Shown one piece after another: positions 16,757 to 26,500 of a stretch of 64,000 bases of DNA (its first letter is position 1; every line of letters begins with the position of its first letter). Both the position numbers and the translations under genes were made by a program. This DNA is from Streptomyces sp. S.PNR 29. GTDB lineage: Bacteria; Actinomycetota; Actinomycetes; Streptomycetales; Streptomycetaceae. The stretch lies in the NCBI RefSeq assembly GCF_030386795.1, contig NZ_JANUQM010000001.1, positions 120,363-184,362 of the forward strand, in the 5' to 3' direction. The notes below the pieces were generated by a model that saw only the letters and a program-made list of their open reading frames with translations, was not told the DNA's origin and did no database searches.

Positions 16757-17691
16757 GTACGGCGCTGGCGCGGACAGCCCATGAGGTCGGCTCCCGCGCC
16801 CTGCGCTGGCTGCACACCCATCGACAAGCAGGCGCGCTGGACGGCGGGGACATCGCCGGGAACGCGGAGGCCTGCAAAGCCCTGCAGGAGACGGCCCTGG
16901 CCGCCTCACTGGTCCTGCGCGACGGTGCCGCCGGCAGCGAACAGCGCCGGCTCGCCCACGAGCTGCTGGAGTTCGCCTGGGCACAGCTGAGAGACGGCAG
17001 ACTGCTCTACGAGCGTCTCCTTCGCCACCCGCTGGCCACCGACACCCTTGAGGGATATGCCCACTTCGCGCGGGCCGGCTACCGCCATCGCGGCATGGAA
17101 CGGCTCATCGCACACCTCGCCGCGATGGGCACCACCGGCACGGTCGAGCACGTGCCCAACCGGCGGCTCGCCGTCGCCAACGCCCTGCGCATCACCGGCC
17201 ACGACCGGGGCCCGGGCGCGGCCGACCGGGAGACGCTGACACGGGCCACCTGGCTCGGCGGCACCCCGCAGCCCTGGCACCTCGACTGGATGACCGGCTA
17301 CCACATCACCCACACCGTCTTCCACCTCACCGACTGGGGCCGCGACCCGGGCGGACTGCCCGACGACGTGGCCGCCTACCTGGCCCGCTGGCTACCGGTG
17401 TGGACCGATGTCTGGGCGGAGACCGGCCAATGGGACCTGGTCGGCGAACTGCTCATCGTCGGCAGCTGCCTGCCCGAACCGTACGGCGAGCTCGGCGACT
17501 GGGAGCGCCTGGCGGAGATCCAGCACGCCGACGGTCTGATGCCCCGCGACGACGACCCCGTCGACGACGACCCCGTCACCCGCTTCCACGACCACCAGCA
17601 CCCCACCGTCGTGGCCGCCGTAGCCGGCACCCTCGCCCTCACCCGGGCCCTGGACACCCCTTCCCCCCGCACATCCGACAGCCCCGCATGA
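16753..17691 (+). CDS. Helical protein, possibly DUF6895-type
   Basis: A 312-residue all-helical protein joined to its neighbours by ATGA overlaps at both ends. It has many Trp, His and Arg residues in a repeating pattern: SRALRWLHTHRQAG near the start, DTLEGYAHFARAGYRHRGME, TYHITH-like segments (WMTGYHITHTVFHLTDWG) and WTDVWAETGQWDLVGELL. The H-x3-H and HLTDWG parts look conserved-site-like. I recall similar actinobacterial proteins annotated DUF6895, but cannot confirm it. The C-terminus has a duplicated DDDPV. Function unknown; the context suggests processing or sensing of the 60-aa peptide. Confidence 0.65.
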   Translation: MSTALARTAHEVGSRALRWLHTHRQAGALDGGDIAGNAEACKALQETALAASLVLRDGAAGSEQRRLAHELLEFAWAQLRDGRLLYERLLRHPLATDTLEGYAHFARAGYRHRGMERLIAHLAAMGTTGTVEHVPNRRLAVANALRITGHDRGPGAADRETLTRATWLGGTPQPWHLDWMTGYHITHTVFHLTDWGRDPGGLPDDVAAYLARWLPVWTDVWAETGQWDLVGELLIVGSCLPEPYGELGDWERLAEIQHADGLMPRDDDPVDDDPVTRFHDHQHPTVVAAVAGTLALTRALDTPSPRTSDSPA

Positions 17692-18770
17692 CCTCCCACA
17701 GCGACAGCCCGGCGGAAGCCGTGGACCGCCTGCACGCCCCCGCCCCGGTGCGCGAAGCCCTGCAAGCGCTGCTGTCCGCGGCACCCCAGGCCAGCACCAC
17801 CGCGGTCGGCCTGCACCGCAAGGGCCGCCGCGCACTGATCGTCCGCGGCCGCACCGCGCACCACGGCGGGGTACCGGCCGATGCCGGCACCCGCTTCGAG
17901 GTCGGATCCCTCACCAAGACGTTCACGGCGCTGCTGCTGGCCGAGCAGGCGGCTCGCGGCGAGTTGGACCTCCACGATCCCCTCGCCCGCCACCTGCCGC
18001 CCGGCACCGCCATGCCCCCGGGCGGCAGCGCCCTCACCCTCACCCACCTGGCCACCCACACCTCCGGACTGCCCCGCCTCCCACCCGGCCTGCTGCGCTC
18101 CGCCGTGCCGCGGTTCCTCAGCAACCCCTATGCCCGCTTCACCACCGACGAGGTGCTGCACGCCCTGGCGCGCACCCGTCTGCGGGCCGCCCCCGGCGCC
18201 CGCGTGCGCTACTCCAACTTCGGGGTCGGCCTGCTCGGCCACGCCCTCACCGGCGCGGCCGGCACCTCCTCCTACGCCGCCCTGCTCGACGACCGCGTGC
18301 TGACGCCCCTCGCCCTGCGGGACACCTGCTGCACCACCACCCCACCCGTGGGAGGCACCCAGGCCACCGGCTACTGGCACCGCAGGGCCCGGCCCCCGTT
18401 CCACATCCCCGGCCTGGCCGCCGCGGGAGCCGTCCGGGCAAGCGCCCGTGACCTGCTCACCTACGTCGAGCACCTGCTCGACCCCGCCTCCGCCGAGGTT
18501 CCGCCGGCCCTCGGGGCCGGTCTGTCCGACGTCCTGCGTCCCCGGCTCCGCCTGCCCCGCGGCAGCGGCCTGGCGCTGATCTGGAACGTCCGGCCCCGCC
18601 GCGACGGCTCGCACCTCTACCACCACGCCGGCGGCACCCGCGGCTGCACCGCCTTCGCCGGCTTCAACCCCCACCACGGCACGGCCCTGGTAGCCCTCGC
18701 CAACACCTCCCCCACCCTGCCCAGCACCCCCCTCCTCCAACAGGCGTACACCACCCTCCTCGCCCTGTAA
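17688..18770 (+). CDS. Cytoplasmic beta-lactamase-family serine hydrolase
   Basis: A 360-residue class-C-beta-lactamase-fold enzyme. The active-site motifs are S74-L-T-K77 in EVGSLTKTFTALLLA, the Tyr motif YSNFGVGLLGHAL, and the third motif as YHHAGGTRG. A THTSGLPRLP segment is typical of the esterase/D-peptidase branch. There is no signal peptide or TM helix, which is unusual for penicillin-binding relatives and suggests a cytoplasmic peptidase, esterase or amidase. It is the last gene of the four-gene operon (ATGA overlap) and could process the 60-aa peptide or a conjugate; that role is inference. Confidence 0.85.
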   Translation: MTSHSDSPAEAVDRLHAPAPVREALQALLSAAPQASTTAVGLHRKGRRALIVRGRTAHHGGVPADAGTRFEVGSLTKTFTALLLAEQAARGELDLHDPLARHLPPGTAMPPGGSALTLTHLATHTSGLPRLPPGLLRSAVPRFLSNPYARFTTDEVLHALARTRLRAAPGARVRYSNFGVGLLGHALTGAAGTSSYAALLDDRVLTPLALRDTCCTTTPPVGGTQATGYWHRRARPPFHIPGLAAAGAVRASARDLLTYVEHLLDPASAEVPPALGAGLSDVLRPRLRLPRGSGLALIWNVRPRRDGSHLYHHAGGTRGCTAFAGFNPHHGTALVALANTSPTLPSTPLLQQAYTTLLAL

Positions 18771-18784
18771 CGCACGGCCATCGC

Positions 18785-18849
18785 AGCGTTCGGGCCACCT
18801 CCCCGCCCGCCCACCCGGGCATGCGCGCCGTGGCCTTGTCCCGAACGCT
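18785..18849. terminator. Long-armed convergent terminator candidate
   Basis: AGCGTTCGGG (18785-18794) and CCCGAACGCT (18840-18849) are perfect 10-bp arms, with a shorter GCCAC/GTGGC pairing inside. It lies between the convergent hydrolase and monooxygenase genes and could serve both strands. The loop is long, so efficiency is uncertain. Confidence 0.45.
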
Positions 18850-18873
18850 CCCCTCACCGCCCTGGCCGAGGGG

Positions 18874-19986
18874 TCAGGCGGCTTCCGGGGGGAGGAGGTC
18901 GTCGAGCAAGGCGGCGCAGTCCCGGGCGGCCGTGGCCGAGCGGGGCAGCATGAGGGTTTCGTAGGCGCGTACGGCGTCGTCGACGGTGGGTTCGGCGATG
19001 AGGGCGTGGGCGAGGTCGGCGCCGTCGAGCATGGCGAGGTTCGCGCCGAGACCCACGGGGGGCATCAGGTGCGCGGCGTCGCCCAGCAGGGTGATGCCGG
19101 GGACGTGTTCCCAGGTGTGCGGAGCCGGCAGTACGAACACGGGACGGTCGACGAATCCGCCGTCGTTGTGCCGTACGAGGTTCAGCAGGCTCTCGTCCCA
19201 TCCCTCGAACATCCTCAGCAGGTGTGCGCGGACGGCCGCTGTGTCGTCCACTGCCACGTCGGCGGCCATCTGCCAGTCCTGCGGGGCACGGAAGGCGATG
19301 TAGACGCGGATGTGGCCGTTGCTGTTGCGCTGGGCCAGCAACGCCCTGCTGCCGGCGCTCGCCAGCATGGTGCCGTCGCCGACGAGCTCGGCCAGGGCGG
19401 GATGGCGGGTGTCGCAGTCGTCGAAGCCGGCCTCGATGAAGGTGACACCGTTGTAGCCGGGCGTGGCCTCGGACAGGGCGGGGCGGATGCGCGACCAGGC
19501 TCCGTCGGCGCCGACCACCAGGTCGGCCTCCTCGGTGCTCCCGTCGTCGAAGAGGAGCCGCCAGGTGCCGTCTCCGAGCGGCGTGACACCGGTCACGGCG
19601 CGGTCCCAGCGGACGGTGCCCTCGGTAAGGGAGTCCAGGAGCAGGTCACGCAGCTGACCGCGGTCGATCTCGGGGCTGTCGTCATCGTGGGCGGGCGGCC
19701 CCGGGACCGGCAGGACGGCGGCGGTGGCGGGGTCGAGCAGGCGCCACCCCTGGCTCTCGGGGCGGGATAAGGAGCGGAACCGGTCGAGCAGGCCCGCCGC
19801 ACGCAGCGCCGCCTGCCCGGTACCGGCATGGATGTCGAGGCTGCCGCCCTGGGAGCGGGCGCCGCTGGAGGCCTCACGTTCGAAGACAGTGACCTGCCGG
19901 CCGTGGCGTTGCAGGACGCGGGCACAGACGAGGCCGCCGAGTCCGGCGCCGACAAGGGCGATGCGGGGGGTGTGGGTGGAGTTCAT
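18874..19986 (-). CDS. FAD-dependent monooxygenase (TetX/aromatic hydroxylase group)
   Basis: A 370-residue class A flavin monooxygenase. The FAD motif is RIALVGAGLGGLVCARVLQR at residues 8-28. The second motif includes ADLVVGADGAWSRIRPAL (DG motif), and the third is GITLLGDAAHLMPPVGLGAN (GD motif that contacts the FAD ribose). Spacing and the LGANLAMLDGADLAHAL tail resemble TetX-type tetracycline-inactivating enzymes and antibiotic-tailoring hydroxylases. The ATG at 19986 places the Rossmann motif normally; the longer frame adds an unlikely tail. It is a single gene; resistance or xenobiotic oxidation are both possible. Confidence 0.87.
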   Translation of the reverse strand: MNSTHTPRIALVGAGLGGLVCARVLQRHGRQVTVFEREASSGARSQGGSLDIHAGTGQAALRAAGLLDRFRSLSRPESQGWRLLDPATAAVLPVPGPPAHDDDSPEIDRGQLRDLLLDSLTEGTVRWDRAVTGVTPLGDGTWRLLFDDGSTEEADLVVGADGAWSRIRPALSEATPGYNGVTFIEAGFDDCDTRHPALAELVGDGTMLASAGSRALLAQRNSNGHIRVYIAFRAPQDWQMAADVAVDDTAAVRAHLLRMFEGWDESLLNLVRHNDGGFVDRPVFVLPAPHTWEHVPGITLLGDAAHLMPPVGLGANLAMLDGADLAHALIAEPTVDDAVRAYETLMLPRSATAARDCAALLDDLLPPEAA

Positions 19987-20354
19987 GAGGCTGTCTTTCG
20001 GCAGGTGGATGAGGTGCCGGGAGATCCGGCACGCAGCCAAGGAAGCACAGCCGCCCGAAGAGACACCAATGATTAACGGTGGCCGCCGGCAGCATCCGGA
20101 CCTCCGGCGGCGGGCGCCGGGACCGGCCCCTGGATGTCACCGCGCACGGGACCACTTCCAGGGCGCGCCCGCCGCCCGCCGGCACTCCGGCCGGCCGAGC
20201 CCACCCCGCGAAACCCCCGCCCGCCGTGAGCGCCCCGAGCGAACGCCCCCGTCCCGTCGGTCATGAGATGCGCCCCCGGAAGAGGAATTCACCGAGAATT
20301 CGCCGGAATGGACGCGTCCGAATGTGGAGAAGGATCGGAGAGGGCAGAAAAGGC
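19987..20354. other. Non-coding stretch upstream of the monooxygenase
   Basis: No credible gene. It should hold the minus-strand monooxygenase promoter. Two GAATTC hexamers at 20285-20290 and 20296-20301 sit one helical turn apart, with the 10-bp palindrome GGACGCGTCC just after them (20310-20319). No regulator is adjacent, so no operator can be assigned. Confidence 0.5.
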
Positions 20355-20387
20355 AGGAGCCCCGTCGCCGAACGGCGCGGGGCTCCT
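20355..20387 (-). terminator. Strong terminator of the cold-shock gene
   Basis: Arms AGGAGCCCCG (20355-20364) and CGGGGCTCCT (20378-20387) pair perfectly, and the inner CGCCG/CGGCG pair closes a 2-nt loop. It lies about 37 bases after the cold-shock stop codon on the minus strand. Confidence 0.85.
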
Positions 20388-20424
20388 TGGGTACTGCTCT
20401 AGAGCACGATCGGATCAGGAAAGA

Positions 20425-20628
20425 TCAGACCGGGGTGACGTTCTCCGCCTGCGGGCCCTTCGGGCCCTGCGTGACGTCGAAGGACACCTGCTGGTTCTCC
20501 TCGAGGGACCGGAAGCCGGTCGCGTTGATGGCGGAGTAGTGGACGAAGACGTCGGGGCCGCCGCCCTCCTGGGCGATGAAACCAAAGCCCTTTTCGGCGT
20601 TGAACCACTTAACGGTTCCGGTAGCCAT
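20425..20628 (-). CDS. Cold-shock domain protein, CspA family
   Basis: A 67-residue single-domain OB-fold RNA/DNA-binding protein. RNP1 is KGFGFI in [16 protein letters not shown] and RNP2 is DVFVHYSAI. Length and the [10 protein letters not shown] start match actinobacterial Csp proteins that act as RNA chaperones. An AAGGAGGG ribosome site lies upstream of the ATG. A long untranslated leader of roughly 120 bases is predicted, as in cold-inducible csp genes, and a strong terminator follows, so the gene is a single transcription unit. It is divergent from mqnA. Confidence 0.96.
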   Translation of the reverse strand: MATGTVKWFNAEKGFGFIAQEGGGPDVFVHYSAINATGFRSLEENQQVSFDVTQGPKGPQAENVTPV

Positions 20629-20752
20629 AAGCCCTCCTTGGGCTCAAAAAGGGTTGCCCTGCTCCAGAACCAGCAAGTGTGAAGATTTTGAGTTCTGCAC
20701 AACTGCATACGTCTGAGAACGACGAGAGCCCGCGGTCACATGCTCCGCAGGC

Positions 20753-20781
20753 TCTGTACTGCAAGGGAAACCAAACTGCAA
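20753..20781 (-). promoter_or_regulatory. Probable promoter of the cold-shock gene
   Basis: On the minus strand TTGCAG (20781-20776) and TACAGA (20758-20753) are separated by 17 bases, a good match to a principal-sigma promoter. The transcript would start near 20746 and have a leader of about 118 bases. A second candidate -10 (TAGGCT) lies further upstream. Confidence 0.4.
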
Positions 20782-20910
20782 CTTGCGACGAGCCTAGCAC
20801 GCGGGCAGCCGGAAGCAATAGAGGCCAAGATCACGTCACTCGGATGTTTGAACGTCGTTGGCCCGGACGATGGCGGGGCCGAGGATCGTACGGTACTCCC
20901 CAGGGTCTAG

Positions 20911-21768
<858 letters not shown>

Positions 21769-21826
21769 GGGCCGCCGGCGGCACTACCCTGCTGGAAGTC
21801 AGCCGTACGGGGGGAGGGGTGGCGCC

Positions 21827-23485
21827 ATGCGGCCGCTCGAAGTCGACGAACCCACCGAGGTGGGGCCCTACCGGCTGCTCGGCCGGCTCGGCTCCGGCGG
21901 CATGGGCCGGGTCTACCTGGGCCGCAGCGCCGGCGGCCGCACGGTCGCCGTGAAGATCGTGCACCCGCACTTCGCGCTCGACGAGGAGTTCCGCACCCGA
22001 TTCCGGCGCGAGGTGGAGGCCGCACGCCGGGTGGGCGGCGCGTGGACCGCGCCCGTGCTGGACGCCGACCCCGAGGCGGCGGTGCCATGGGTCGCCACGG
22101 CGTACGCCGCGGGCCCGTCCCTCACGGCCGCGGTCGCGGACGGCGGCCCCCTGCCCACCCACACGGTACGAGTACTCGGGGCAGGGCTGGCCGAGGCGCT
22201 GACGGCCGTGCACGACCTGAGCCTGGTGCACCGGGACGTGAAGCCGTCGAACGTACTGCTGACCCTCGACGGGCCCTTGCTGATCGACTTCGGGATCGCG
22301 CGGGCCACGGACGGTACGGCGTCCCTGACGTCGACGGGTGTCTCGATCGGCTCGCCCGGCTACATGTCGCCCGAGCAGATCCTGGGCAAGGGCGTCACGG
22401 GAGCGGCCGACGTCTTCTCGCTGGGCGCGGTTCTGGCGTTCGCGGCGACGGGCGAGGCACCGTTCCGTGGGGACTCCTCGGCCGCGCTGCTCTACAAGGT
22501 CGTCCACGAAGAGCCGGAACTCGACGGGCTGGACGGGGAGCTGCGGGAGCTGGCGGAGGCCTGCCTGGCGAAGGAGCCGGGCCAGCGGCCGACACCCGGT
22601 GAGCTGGCCCGGCGGCTCGCTCCCGAAGGGGCGGCACGGCTGGTCGCGGGCGGATGGCTGCCGGGGGCGCTGGTGGAGCAGGTCAGCCGGGGCGCCGTAC
22701 AGCTGCTGAACCTGGAGGCGGGGCAGCGGGAGGCCGCCTCCGGACCGGTCGGGTTCAGCAGCCCGTCGGTGGGACAGGCCCCGACGGCCGGTGCGTTCGG
22801 GCCGCCGCCGGCCATGCCGACGCCCCGGGAGGCGCCGCCCGCCGCCGTACCCGAGCCGCGCCCCCAGGACACCGCCCCACCTCCCGGCCGCCGCCCCGGC
22901 AGACTCTCCGTCTCCGTCGCCGCGACGTCGGCGCCGGAAAGCGACGGGCGAGGCCGGCGGCTCAGCTGTACGGTCGCCCTCGCCGTCGCGGGGGCGCTCG
23001 CGGCGGTGACGGTCGGGTCCGTGTTCGTGCTCGACCTGCTGCCCGACGGGCGCGACAACGACACCAGCGGTTCCGGCAGTGCCTACTCGCCGGCGCCGAG
23101 CGCCGGCGAGACCGCCGGTGACAGCAGCCCCTCCGGCGTCCCCGCCCGCTACCTCGGCACCTGGCAGGGCCAGGGCACCGCCCTCGACGGCAAGCTGCCC
23201 ATCGGCACCTTCCGGCTCACCGTGCGGCGGGCCGGCGTCGGCGACGAGTTGGGCAGGCTGACCCAGACGGACCAGTTCGGCGGCGTCTGCGTCGACGTAC
23301 TGACCCTGAAGCAGGTGACGGACAAGCAGCTCGTCGCCACGTCCGTCGGCGCGAAGACCAACCACAGCGGCTGCAACCCGGCAGCGACCACGGTCCGCCT
23401 CACACCGGTCGGGGACGACCTCGTCTACGAGTCGGACAGCGCGGACTCGGGCAACCCCCGGGCGAGGATGTCCAAGGTCGAGTAG
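21827..23485 (+). CDS. Membrane Ser/Thr protein kinase (PknB-like) with small ectodomain
   Basis: A 552-residue kinase. The kinase domain (about 14-270) has the P-loop LGSGGMGRVYLG, the VAVKIV Lys, the catalytic HRDVKPSNVLL and the DFGIA motif, followed by GSPGYMSPEQ. A Pro-rich linker leads to one TM helix (about 379-405), then a Ser/Gly linker and an extracellular domain (441-552, starting YLGTWQGQ) with two Cys. It has no PASTA repeats. It converges on the FHA-containing secretion ATPase gene with only a terminator between; FHA domains bind phospho-Thr, so functional coupling is an attractive inference. Confidence 0.93.
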   Translation: MRPLEVDEPTEVGPYRLLGRLGSGGMGRVYLGRSAGGRTVAVKIVHPHFALDEEFRTRFRREVEAARRVGGAWTAPVLDADPEAAVPWVATAYAAGPSLTAAVADGGPLPTHTVRVLGAGLAEALTAVHDLSLVHRDVKPSNVLLTLDGPLLIDFGIARATDGTASLTSTGVSIGSPGYMSPEQILGKGVTGAADVFSLGAVLAFAATGEAPFRGDSSAALLYKVVHEEPELDGLDGELRELAEACLAKEPGQRPTPGELARRLAPEGAARLVAGGWLPGALVEQVSRGAVQLLNLEAGQREAASGPVGFSSPSVGQAPTAGAFGPPPAMPTPREAPPAAVPEPRPQDTAPPPGRRPGRLSVSVAATSAPESDGRGRRLSCTVALAVAGALAAVTVGSVFVLDLLPDGRDNDTSGSGSAYSPAPSAGETAGDSSPSGVPARYLGTWQGQGTALDGKLPIGTFRLTVRRAGVGDELGRLTQTDQFGGVCVDVLTLKQVTDKQLVATSVGAKTNHSGCNPAATTVRLTPVGDDLVYESDSADSGNPRARMSKVE

Positions 23486-23489
23486 GCAC

Positions 23490-23509
23490 CCGGGGGCCGC
23501 GGCCCCCGG
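23490..23509. terminator. 20-bp perfect palindrome, bidirectional terminator
   Basis: CCGGGGGCCG and CGGCCCCCGG form a perfect palindrome between the convergent kinase and secretion-ATPase genes, 5 bases after one stop codon and 7 bases before the other. It should terminate both transcripts. Confidence 0.8.
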
Positions 23510-23515
23510 CCTCCC

Positions 23516-26500
23516 TCACCCCGGGACGACGACCGTGCGCAGCTCCCCGTCCCCGAGGTGCAGCATCCCCTTGCCCGGGGCGACCTGGCCGCCGACCATG
23601 CTCCGGTTCAGCCGTACGCCGATGAGGTCGCCACTGGAGGACTCCTGCGGGGAGAGCAGGATGCCGCGGCGGGCCTTCTTGGCGTCGACCTGCCAGCCGG
23701 AGAAGCCGCTGCAGACGTCCTCCTCGTCACCGGCGATGACCAGGGCGAGGCCGCGTTCGGCGCCCCGGGAGACGAGCTTCTTCAGCTGGCTCTCGGCGTC
23801 GCAGTCCTCCAGGATCTCGCCGTCGTCGACGAGGACGGCGATCGGCTCCTGAGGCGAGGCCTGGTCGACGAGCTCCTCGAACTCGTCCTCGTCGATGTCG
23901 TCGCCGGTGAACACCTTCAACACGCCGTCGGCACCGTCGAGCCCGCGCAGCGGCGACTGACGCGGGGCCGCGACGACCAGCCGGGTGCCCTGGGCCAGGA
24001 ACGAGTGCGCGAAGTTCATCAGCACCGTCGAGCGGCCCGACTTCGCCGGTCCCGCGATGACGAACGCCGGGACGCCGTCGGCCAGGTCGGGACCGAAGCC
24101 GACGATCTCGTCGCCGCCGATACCGGCCAGGGCCCACAGGCGGGAGCGGGACGCCTCCGGGTCGCGCATCTCCCACGCCTCGGGGAAGGTGATACGGCTC
24201 GGCAGGCTGTCGACCCGGAAGGGCCGGTGGGAGCGGGGCACCGCCGCGTCGCGCGCGGCCGCCGCCTCGCCGATCGCGGCCAGCGCCGCCGCCTGCCCCT
24301 GACCGGTGGTGTCCTCGGAGAGCAGCGCGAACTGGGTCTCCGTACCGGACTCGTTGCGGAAACCACGGCCCGGCGGGATCTCCTCCGGCACCTTGCGGGC
24401 CGGGATGCCGAGCGTGGAGAAATCGCTGCGGTCGGCGAGGCGCAGACCGTACTTGTCCTCGGTGAGGGTCGCGATACGGCCCACGAGGAGGGTGCGGTCA
24501 CCGGTGAGGACGAGATGGATGCCGACGCTCGCGCCCTCACGCATCATCGTCTGCAGCTCGTCCGTCAGCGCACCGTGGTCCACCTCGCCGAGCGTGGGCA
24601 CCCAGCCCTCCCAGCGGTCGAGCAGGATCACGATGTGCGGCAGCCGCTGGTCCTCGGCGACCGCGGCCCGCTGCTCGCCGATGTCGGCGAAGCCCTTCTC
24701 CGCCAGCAGGTCCTGGCGGCGGCCCAGCTCGGCCTTGAGCCGGTTGACGAGCCGGACGACCCGCTCGGTCTGGTTACGGCTGACGACCGCGCCCACATGC
24801 GGCAGCCGGGTCAGCGCGTTGAGCGCGCCGTTGCCGCAGTCGATGCCGTACATGTGCACGTCGGCGACGGAGTGGGTGCGGGCGAGGGAGCCCGCGAGGG
24901 TGCGCAGGATCTGCGAACGTCCGCTGCGCGGCGCACCGCCGATCATCAGATGGCCGAAGCTCGCGAAGTCGACCACGACCGGGCGGCGGGTCTGGAGGGC
25001 TGGCAGGTCCTCGACACCGTAGACCGCGGGCGCCAGCTTGCCCGGGGCGGGCGTGAAGGCCGGGGCCGGGATCTCGTCGAGCAGCAGCTGCTCGTCGAGC
25101 GCCGGCAGCCACGGGCTGTGCTGGGCGGGGATGCCGAGCGACCGGTTGGCGTCGCGGATGGCGTCGACGAGGACCTTGAGGTCGGTGATCTCCTCCTCCT
25201 CGCGCGACTCGGCCTTGGGCTTGGTGAGGGCGGCGCGGCCGAGGTCCTCCCAGGCCAGCGGGCCCACCCAGGGCATCAGGACCGTCGGGTCCGCCGCACC
25301 GGGCCGGCGCCCACCGACGCGTCCCGACTGGAACGGCACGAGGGAGGCGTGGCCGAGCCGGACGTACGCACGACCGGGCGTGTTCTTCGAGATGTGCCCG
25401 GCCTCGGGCGAGTCGATGACATCCGTGGACTCGCCGCCGTCCGTCACGCGCAGCGCGATACGGAGGTTGGTGTTGGCGCGGATCTCGGGGGACACGACAC
25501 CGGACGGCCGCTGCGTGGCGAGCAGCAGATGAATACCGAGGGACCGGCCACGCTGGGCGATGTTCACGAGCCCGGTCACGAAGTCGGGAAGGTCCCGCAC
25601 CATGGACGCGAACTCGTCGATGACGATGAGGAGCCGAGGCACCGGCTGGTGCGAGGGATCCCTCCGCACCAGGTCCTGATAGTCCTCGATGTCCTTGGCG
25701 TCGGCGGCGGCGAGGATGTGCTCGCGCCGGTGCAGCTCGGCACCCAGGGACTCCAGGGCCCGTTCGACGAGGTGGGCGTCGAGGTCGGTCACCATGCCGA
25801 CGGTGTGCGGCAGATGGACGCAGTCCTTGAAGGCGGCGCCGCCCTTGTAGTCGACGAGCACGAACGTCATGTTCTCCGGCGTGTTCGCCACGGCCAGCGC
25901 GGCCACGATGGTCTGCAGCAGCTCCGACTTACCGGAACCGGTCGTACCGGCGATCAGACCGTGCGGCCCGTCCTTGCGGATGTCGATGCCGAAGGGCCCG
26001 TCGTACGACTCACCGATGACGGCGAGCGTCGACTGCCCGCCCATGCGCCACCGGGCGACGATCGCGTCGCTGGTCGGCGGTTCGAGCTGGAGGACGTCGA
26101 GGAGGCGGCTGGAGCCGGGCAGGGCCGAGTCCTCGGTCTCCCCGCTGATGTCACGCAGCGGAGACAGGGACCGGGCGAGCCGCAGACACCAGGCGGACGA
26201 GACGAAGTCGGGCCGTACGTCCTTCAGCCGCTCGGCCCCCGCCTCCTCGACCCGCAGCCGCAGCTTGTCGGGCTGGTCGCTGCGGGCGGGCTCGTGGGCG
26301 GTGGGGTGCCAGGCCTGGAACGACGGGAACCCGCCGGCGACGTGCTGGGGCTGTTCCTGCTGCGCGAGCTCGTACTCCTGCGCCTTGGGCTCGGCGACGA
26401 CGAACGCCTGGCACTCACCCGGCAGGAACCGCTCCTCGGCGTCGAGACAGAGGGCGTACATGGAGACGGACGGCCCCTCGCGCAGCAGCCGCACCACACC

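Noticed and set aside
20283..20301. Paired GAATTC sites as an insertion-sequence end or att site
   Set aside because: No transposase, integrase or flanking duplication is present; kept only as a note in the intergenic entry.
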